DNA of 64,000 bases from Bacillus atrophaeus (GTDB taxonomy: Bacteria; Bacillota; Bacilli; Bacillales; Bacillaceae): NCBI RefSeq assembly GCF_001584335.1, contig NZ_LSBB01000018.1, positions 662,249-726,248 of the forward strand. The letters are read 5' to 3'. Position numbers and translations under genes: made by a program. Of this stretch, positions 58,636 through 64,000 are shown in pieces. The notes under the pieces were generated by a model that was not told the origin of the DNA, made no database searches, and saw nothing but the letters and a program-made list of their open reading frames with translations. Each line of letters begins with the position of its first letter. Within the stretch, counting starts at the first letter, position 1.

Positions 58636-59838
58636 ATGTTGAGTAAACAAACAATAAACATAATCAAAAGTACAGTGCCGGTATTAGAAACGCACGGAGA
58701 AGAAATAACAGGACGCTTTTATGATCTCATGTTTCAAGCTCACCCTGAGTTGCTAAACATGTTTAACCAAACCAATCAAAAGAAAAAAACACAAAGAACA
58801 GCTTTAGCTGCCGCGGTTTATGCAGCAGCAGCCAATATTGATCAGCTGGAAAACATTATTCCTGTAGTAAAAATGATCAGCCATAAACACCGCAGTATCG
58901 GAGTAAAACCTGAACACTATCCGATTGTAGGAACATACTTATTAAAAGCGATCAAAGATGTGTTAGGAGACAAAGCCACACCGGACATTATGCAAGCCTG
59001 GGAAACAGCTTATGGCGTAATCGCAGATGCGTTCATAGGAATTGAAAAAGACATGTACCAGCATGCGGGTGAACAAAAGGGCGGATGGATCGATTATAAA
59101 CGTTTTCTCATTTTGAAAAAGACGGAAGAGAGCAAGGAGATTACATCTTTTTACCTGCAGCCGGCCGACGGACAGTCTTTACCACCATTTGAAGCAGGAC
59201 AGTATATCAGTGTCAGAGTTCGTATTCCTGGATCTGCATACACACATATTCGCCAATACAGCCTGTCAGACGCTTTTCATGGAAATGTGTATCGTATTTC
59301 AGTCAAAAAAGACGGTGTTGTTTCAACCTACTTGCACGATCAATTAGAGGAGGGAGATTCAATAGAAGTCAGTGCGCCTGCCGGAGACTTTGTTTTAAAT
59401 GACTCCTCTGAAAAGCCTTTAGTACTGATTAGCGCGGGAGTCGGGATTACTCCGATGATGAGTATGCTTCACACAGCAGTAAAACAGCAGCCGGAACGTC
59501 ACATTCTATTTATTCATGCAGCTAAAAACAGCGAACACCATGCTTTTCGCCAAGAAACGGAAGAGGTCGCAAAAGACTCTTTTGCACAACCGGTTTTTAT
59601 ATACAGTGAACCGACAAATGATGATTACAAAAAAGGTATCGCTTTTTGTGAAGGGCGCATTGATAAGATCTTGATTAATCGGCTGGTTGTAAATCCGCAA
59701 GCAGATTATTATGTATGCGGCTCCGAGGCGTTTATGGCTCATATGCAGCATCTGATTACCACAGAGCTTGGCGCGCCGGCAGATTCTATTCATGTGGAAC
59801 GTTTCGGTCCTCAGCTCAGCATGAAGGCTTACAACTAA
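58636..59838 (+). CDS. hmp: Flavohemoglobin (nitric oxide dioxygenase), Hmp-like
   Basis: 400 aa. Converts NO and O2 to nitrate using NADPH. The globin domain (1-140; TGRFYDLMFQAHPELLNMFN, proximal His85 in SHKHRSIG) precedes the FAD domain (about 150-255; FEAGQYISVRVRIP, RQYSLSD) and the NAD domain (LISAGVGITPMMSML; YYVCGSEAFM; ERFGPQLS at the end). It closely resembles B. subtilis Hmp, but in strain 168 hmp lies elsewhere and this site between dacC and ppsA holds no such gene. It may be a second copy or a relocated one. An NsrR-like palindrome precedes it. Start ATG follows AAAAGGG. No clear terminator follows. Confidence 0.92.
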   Translation: MLSKQTINIIKSTVPVLETHGEEITGRFYDLMFQAHPELLNMFNQTNQKKKTQRTALAAAVYAAAANIDQLENIIPVVKMISHKHRSIGVKPEHYPIVGTYLLKAIKDVLGDKATPDIMQAWETAYGVIADAFIGIEKDMYQHAGEQKGGWIDYKRFLILKKTEESKEITSFYLQPADGQSLPPFEAGQYISVRVRIPGSAYTHIRQYSLSDAFHGNVYRISVKKDGVVSTYLHDQLEEGDSIEVSAPAGDFVLNDSSEKPLVLISAGVGITPMMSMLHTAVKQQPERHILFIHAAKNSEHHAFRQETEEVAKDSFAQPVFIYSEPTNDDYKKGIAFCEGRIDKILINRLVVNPQADYYVCGSEAFMAHMQHLITTELGAPADSIHVERFGPQLSMKAYN

Positions 59839-59872
59839 ATTTAAAAGAGCAGAACATAGGATTTCTATCTTT

Positions 59873-60086
59873 TCCAGTTCAAAAATAAGTGTTGAAAAAT
59901 AAGAGGATAAGAAGAAAAATGATGTAAATTCAAAAAAATGTTATAAAAATTTAAACTTTTTTAAAATTTTTATATTGTACTTTATGAAATATGTTTTAAA
60001 ATAGTGCTTATATGGATTATTAAGTAATATACTCTTTTGTTTTTGTCATTATTTCACTTTCTTATCCTCTTAAAATTAGAACTGGA
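59873..60086. repeat. Nested long-range inverted repeats before ppsA
   Basis: AAGAGGATAAGAA (59901-59913) is the exact inverse of TTCTTATCCTCTT (60059-60071), 145 bp apart. Outside them TCCAGTTC (59873-59880) is the inverse of GAACTGGA (60079-60086). The right arm runs into the ppsA ribosome site GGAGG (60084-60088). Confidence 0.75.
59975..60002 (+). promoter_or_regulatory. Predicted ppsA promoter with upstream A/T-rich (UP-like) element
   Basis: -35 TTGTAC (59975-59980), 16-bp spacer, -10 TAAAAT (59997-60002). The 40 bp before it are nearly pure A and T in phased tracts. An UP element has been reported for the fengycin synthetase promoter of B. subtilis; this stretch fits that. A TAATAT further downstream is an alternative -10. 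Confidence 0.5.
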
Positions 60087-60095
60087 GGGAATACG

Positions 60096-63000
60096 TTGAA
60101 AAGAAACACTTATTTTTTAACTCATGCTCAAAGAAGAGTATGGTTTACAGAACTGCTGGAGCCCGGCACAAGCATCTGCAATCTCGCCGCCTGCGTGAAA
60201 TTCAGAGGTGCGGTTGACCTGGAAGTTCTTCAAAAGGCATTGAACCTTTCAATCTCCCGAAATGACGCAATAAGATTTCAGCTGACAGAAGGAACAGACA
60301 CAGAACCTCATCTTTACCTCACTGAACATGAACCTATGTCCATTGAGATTATTGATTTTGCAAATAAAAGCTTGGAAGAAGTCGAAAAATGGGTTCATGT
60401 TCAGACCTCCATTCCATTCAAGCTGTTTCATTCGCCTCTTTACCAATTTTACTTCCTAAGAATTAACACTGAAGAAGTTTGGCTATATGCTAAATTTCAC
60501 CATATCATTATGGATGGCATTTCTTTGAACCTGATGGGAAATCAAATAATCGATCTCTATCTGACACTCATCCGAAAAGATCCTGTACCTACACACCACG
60601 AACCTTCATATCTTAGCTACATAGAAAAAGAGAACCAATACTTACATTCTTCCCGTTTTGAAAAAGACCGTTTATTTTGGACGCAAGCCTATCGCAAACC
60701 GCCTGAATATCACTCATTAACAGACCAGGCTTCCGTTCAAACGCACGGCACTACCGCTTCCAGAGATACACTCACTCTTTCACATGACGTAGAACGAAAT
60801 ATCAGAGACTTTTGCCAAGAACAGCAAATCAGCATCATTTCCTTGTTTATGGCCTCTTTATACATATGTATCAGCCGCCTTACATCTAAAAACGACCTTG
60901 CGATTGGAACCTACTATGGTAACCGGGGCTCCAAGGCCGAAAAAGAAATGCTGGGGATGTTTGTCAGCACTTTGCCAATTAGAATGACAGTCGATCCTGA
61001 CAAAGATTTTCTTTCTTTTGTCCGCAGTGTCGGCAGGGAGCAGCTCTCTGTCATGCGTCACCAGAGGTTTCCTTATAATTTGCTCGTTAATGAATTAAGA
61101 AAAGAATACAAGGACCTGCATAATCTTGTGGGCATCTCGATGCAATATCAGCCTCTTCAATGGCAGCAGGCTGATTGTTTGAATTATGAAACGGCTATGT
61201 ATTTCAGCGGCCATACCGCAAACGAGCTGTCTATCTTAATTAAAGAACGTATAGATACCGGAACCATCCAACTTAATTTCGACTATCAAACAAGTCTGTT
61301 TACACCGGACGAAATCAAACGGATTCAACACCATCTGCTTACCGTGCTGAAAAACGCGCTGAACGATCCGAGCCAGCTGATAAAAGATATGGATTTCGTT
61401 GAAGAAAACGAAAAACAGAATATCTTGTACGAATTTAACAAAACAGAAGCTGCTTCACCTATAGCTCCGACTCTCCACGGCCTGTTTACACGCCAGGCGG
61501 CGCTTACGCCGGATCGGCAGGCGATTCACTTCGCTAATGGGAGCCTGACATACGGGGAGCTTGATGCGTATTCAAACAGGGTGGCCGTACGCCTTGCGGC
61601 GAAAGGCGTGACGAAAGAAAGCATCGTCGGCATCCTTGCCGAGCGCTCGCCGGAAATGATGATTGCCGTGCTGGCCGTTTTGAAAGCGGGCGGCGCTTAT
61701 CTGCCGCTTGATCCGGCGTATCCTGACGGGCGCCTGAGCTACATGCTGAAAGACAGCGGGGCTTCTCTTATGCTGACACAGTCTGGTTTAACGGTTCCCG
61801 ATTTTTCAGGTGAGATGCTTGAAGTGGATCTGGCGGCGCTTGTGGATGGCAATCCTTCAGAAGTGCCTGCAGGCACAGCCGATGGCGGCTCTCTTGCGTA
61901 TCTCATTTATACCTCCGGCTCTACGGGGCAGCCAAAGGGAGTGGCGGTGGAGCATCGCCAGGCGGTTTCTTTTCTGACTGGCATGCAAGGGCAGTTTCCG
62001 TTACATAAAGAGGATGTCATTGTACTGAAAACGTCATTTTCATTTGACGCCTCTGTCTGGCAGCTGTTCTGGTGGACACTCTCAGGCGCTTCGGCCTATC
62101 TGCTTCCGTCCGGCTGGGAAAAAGATCCTGCGCTCATGGCAGAGGCATTCACGCAGGAACGGGTGACAACGGCTCACTTCATTCCTGCGATGCTGAACAG
62201 CTTCTTAGATCAGTTGGAGATGGAAACGCCTGAGCGAAGGGACGGGCTCACGACAGGTCTTAAGCGGGTATTCGCCGGAGGCGAACCGCTCACGCCTCAA
62301 GCAGCTGCCCGATTTGCTGATCTCTTGCCGGAGACGTCGCTGATCCACGGCTACGGGCCGACAGAAGCCACGGTGGATGCGGCATTTTACGTGTGTGACA
62401 GAGAAAAAGACAGTGAACGGCTGCGTCTTCCGATCGGAAAGCCCGTGCCGGGCGCGCGTCTTTATATCTTGGACCCTCAGATGGCTGTTCAGCCTGCGGG
62501 TGTCATAGGCGAACTGTATATCGCCGGGAATGGCGTGGCCAGAGGCTACCTGAATCGCCCCGAGTTAACGACGGAACGCTTTCTCTCTGATCCCTTTTAT
62601 CCTGGGGAACGGATGTACAAAACGGGAGATCTGGCGCGCTGGCTGCCGGACGGACAGGTTGAGTTCCTCGGCCGTTTGGACGATCAAGTCAAAATCCGCG
62701 GCTACCGGATCGAACCCGGCGAAATTGAATCAGCTCTCCGGAACCTGGAAGGCGTACAGGAAGCAGCCGTCATCACCCGCGCAGACAGCGGGGAGACAGA
62801 GCTATGCGCTTATATTCAGGGGCGTGATAAAAACGACGTGCGGGCACAGCTTGCGCATGTGCTGCCCGGCTATATGATCCCCGCTCATTTTGTACAGATC
62901 GACACATGGCCAATCACACCAAGCGGGAAGCTTGACCGGAAGGCTTTGCCTGCTCCTGATGGAGCAGCTGGTCAAGAATCATACAAGGCACCAAGAAATC

Positions 63001-64000
63001 TTACCGAAATGAAGCTGGCCCAGCTTTGGGAAGACGTGCTGAAAAACGGTCCTGTCGGTATCACGGACGACTTTTTCGACCGAGGAGGCCACTCGTTAAA
63101 AGCAACGGCGCTCATCTCCCGAATCGCCAAGGCATTCGGCGTCCAAGTGCCGCTTAAAGACGTATTTGCCCGACCGACCATAGAAGGGCTGGCTTCTGTC
63201 ATCCGCGAGTTGGAGGAAAGCCCGTATGCGGCGATCGAACCGGCCGAAAAGGGGGACACCTATCCGGTCTCCTCGGCGCAAAAACGGATGTATGTCCTTC
63301 AGCAGCTGGAAGATGGAGGCGTCGGCTACAATATGCCTGCGGTGCTTGAGCTGGAAGGCAAGCTTGACCGCAAACGGCTGGAGACGGCCTTCCAAGCGCT
63401 GATCAGCCGCCATGAGTCGCTCCGGACGTCCTTTGAAACCGGAAACGGAGGGGAGCCGATCCAGCGCATCCATCATGAGGTGCCGTTTACGGTGACCGAA
63501 GAGAACTCGGCTGATGCGTTTGTACGTCCCTTTGATCTCAGCCAGGCTCCGCTTTTCAGAGCGGGACTCGTAAGAGAAACAAACGAGCGGCATGTCCTTT
63601 TGGTCGACATGCATCACATCATTTCTGACGGCGTCTCAGTCAATACGCTCATTCGGGAATTCGGGGCATTGTACGCCGAGCGGAAGCTTGAGCCGCTGCG
63701 CATCCAATACAAAGATTACGCCGTATGGCAGCAGGACTTCAAAAAAAGCGACACATATCAGAAGCAGGAATCTTATTGGCTGAAGCAGCTCGGAGGGGAG
63801 CTGCCTGTGCTTGAACTGCCGGCGGACAAGCCCCGCCCGGCGGTGCGAAGCTTCGCCGGTGACAAGATCTCATTTACTCTGGACCAAGAAGTCACGTCCG
63901 GCCTGAACCGCCTCGCGCGGGAAAACGGCAGCACCCTGTATATGGTGCTTCTTGCGGCCTACTCAGCTCTTTTGTCACGCCTCAGCGGGCAAGAGGAGAT
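60096..64000 (+). CDS. ppsA: Plipastatin/fengycin synthetase subunit A, 5' part (C-A(Glu)-T-C...)
   Basis: The frame opens at TTG 60096, 7 nt after CTGGAGGG, and is open to the window end (1301 codons). A starter condensation domain (HAQRRVWFTELLEPGTSICN; HHIIMDG near 135) should attach the beta-hydroxy fatty acid. The adenylation domain follows (TSGSTG near 606; pocket D-A-W-H-F-G-G-V-D, the code known for Glu1 of fengycin), then a carrier (GGHS near 997) and a second condensation domain (YPVSSAQKR near 1056; HHIISDG near 1173), which is cut at the edge. There is no epimerase after Glu, as expected. The next module, for ornithine, lies beyond the window. From about 61480 the DNA becomes visibly richer in G+C than the first condensation domain. 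Confidence 0.94.
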   Translation, partial: MKRNTYFLTHAQRRVWFTELLEPGTSICNLAACVKFRGAVDLEVLQKALNLSISRNDAIRFQLTEGTDTEPHLYLTEHEPMSIEIIDFANKSLEEVEKWVHVQTSIPFKLFHSPLYQFYFLRINTEEVWLYAKFHHIIMDGISLNLMGNQIIDLYLTLIRKDPVPTHHEPSYLSYIEKENQYLHSSRFEKDRLFWTQAYRKPPEYHSLTDQASVQTHGTTASRDTLTLSHDVERNIRDFCQEQQISIISLFMASLYICISRLTSKNDLAIGTYYGNRGSKAEKEMLGMFVSTLPIRMTVDPDKDFLSFVRSVGREQLSVMRHQRFPYNLLVNELRKEYKDLHNLVGISMQYQPLQWQQADCLNYETAMYFSGHTANELSILIKERIDTGTIQLNFDYQTSLFTPDEIKRIQHHLLTVLKNALNDPSQLIKDMDFVEENEKQNILYEFNKTEAASPIAPTLHGLFTRQAALTPDRQAIHFANGSLTYGELDAYSNRVAVRLAAKGVTKESIVGILAERSPEMMIAVLAVLKAGGAYLPLDPAYPDGRLSYMLKDSGASLMLTQSGLTVPDFSGEMLEVDLAALVDGNPSEVPAGTADGGSLAYLIYTSGSTGQPKGVAVEHRQAVSFLTGMQGQFPLHKEDVIVLKTSFSFDASVWQLFWWTLSGASAYLLPSGWEKDPALMAEAFTQERVTTAHFIPAMLNSFLDQLEMETPERRDGLTTGLKRVFAGGEPLTPQAAARFADLLPETSLIHGYGPTEATVDAAFYVCDREKDSERLRLPIGKPVPGARLYILDPQMAVQPAGVIGELYIAGNGVARGYLNRPELTTERFLSDPFYPGERMYKTGDLARWLPDGQVEFLGRLDDQVKIRGYRIEPGEIESALRNLEGVQEAAVITRADSGETELCAYIQGRDKNDVRAQLAHVLPGYMIPAHFVQIDTWPITPSGKLDRKALPAPDGAAGQESYKAPRNLTEMKLAQLWEDVLKNGPVGITDDFFDRGGHSLKATALISRIAKAFGVQVPLKDVFARPTIEGLASVIRELEESPYAAIEPAEKGDTYPVSSAQKRMYVLQQLEDGGVGYNMPAVLELEGKLDRKRLETAFQALISRHESLRTSFETGNGGEPIQRIHHEVPFTVTEENSADAFVRPFDLSQAPLFRAGLVRETNERHVLLVDMHHIISDGVSVNTLIREFGALYAERKLEPLRIQYKDYAVWQQDFKKSDTYQKQESYWLKQLGGELPVLELPADKPRPAVRSFAGDKISFTLDQEVTSGLNRLARENGSTLYMVLLAAYSALLSRLSGQEE

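Overview
The window is chromosomal DNA of a Bacillus subtilis-group bacterium. The evidence is a B. subtilis-type gene order (rtp-proH-proJ-gltC-gltA-gltB-yogA-yofA-ggt-yoeD-yoeC, then iseA, galM, dacC and ppsA), the Bacillus replication terminator gene with its Ter sites, and strong AAAGGAGG-type ribosome sites. The adenylation codes of the first operon spell Asn-Tyr-Asn-Gln-Pro-Ser-Asn. With epimerases after Tyr, the second Asn and Ser, this is mycosubtilin, so a B. spizizenii-like mycosubtilin producer is likely, but species cannot be fixed from this window.

Layout. 1-30914: the 3' part of mycA, complete mycB and mycC (iturin-family lipopeptide synthetase, one operon on +). 30915-31930: operon terminator, gene debris including a truncated FAD-enzyme fragment, and two opposed Ter sites. 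31935-34468: rtp and the osmotic-stress proline genes proH-proJ. 34536-41649: gltC (-) divergent from gltA-gltB (glutamate synthase). 41774-42312: a 529-bp Tn3-derived miniature element with inverted ends, a 5-bp target duplication and a transposase tail. 42381-46253: yogA (-), yofA (+), ggt (-). 46579-47723: yoeD and yoeC. 47779-47851: tRNA-Arg(CCT), followed to about 54690 by a decayed prophage: integrase tail, PAPS-reductase-like pseudogene, a secreted LCI-like peptide, an ArpU-like pseudogene with a small recombinase, two AT-rich membrane-protein genes, HNH, zinc-ribbon and small-terminase remnants. The remnant ends inside a truncated AraC gene. 55068-59838: iseA (-), galM, dacC and a flavohemoglobin gene. 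60096-64000: the 5' part of ppsA (plipastatin/fengycin synthetase) under an A/T-rich promoter.

How the genes work together. Two lipopeptide assembly lines flank the replication terminus block. MycA-C build a beta-amino fatty acyl cyclic heptapeptide released by the MycC thioesterase. PpsA starts a second lipopeptide with Glu. Between them lie nitrogen/proline metabolism (GltAB, GltC, ProHJ, Ggt) and cell-wall functions (IseA, DacC). The accessory material sits in the Tn3-derived element, the tRNA-Arg prophage remnant and the flavohemoglobin gene. The most unusual items are the Tn3-derived miniature element, the LCI-like secreted peptide, the membrane-protein cargo of the prophage, and the half-condensation-domain interfaces between the Myc subunits.
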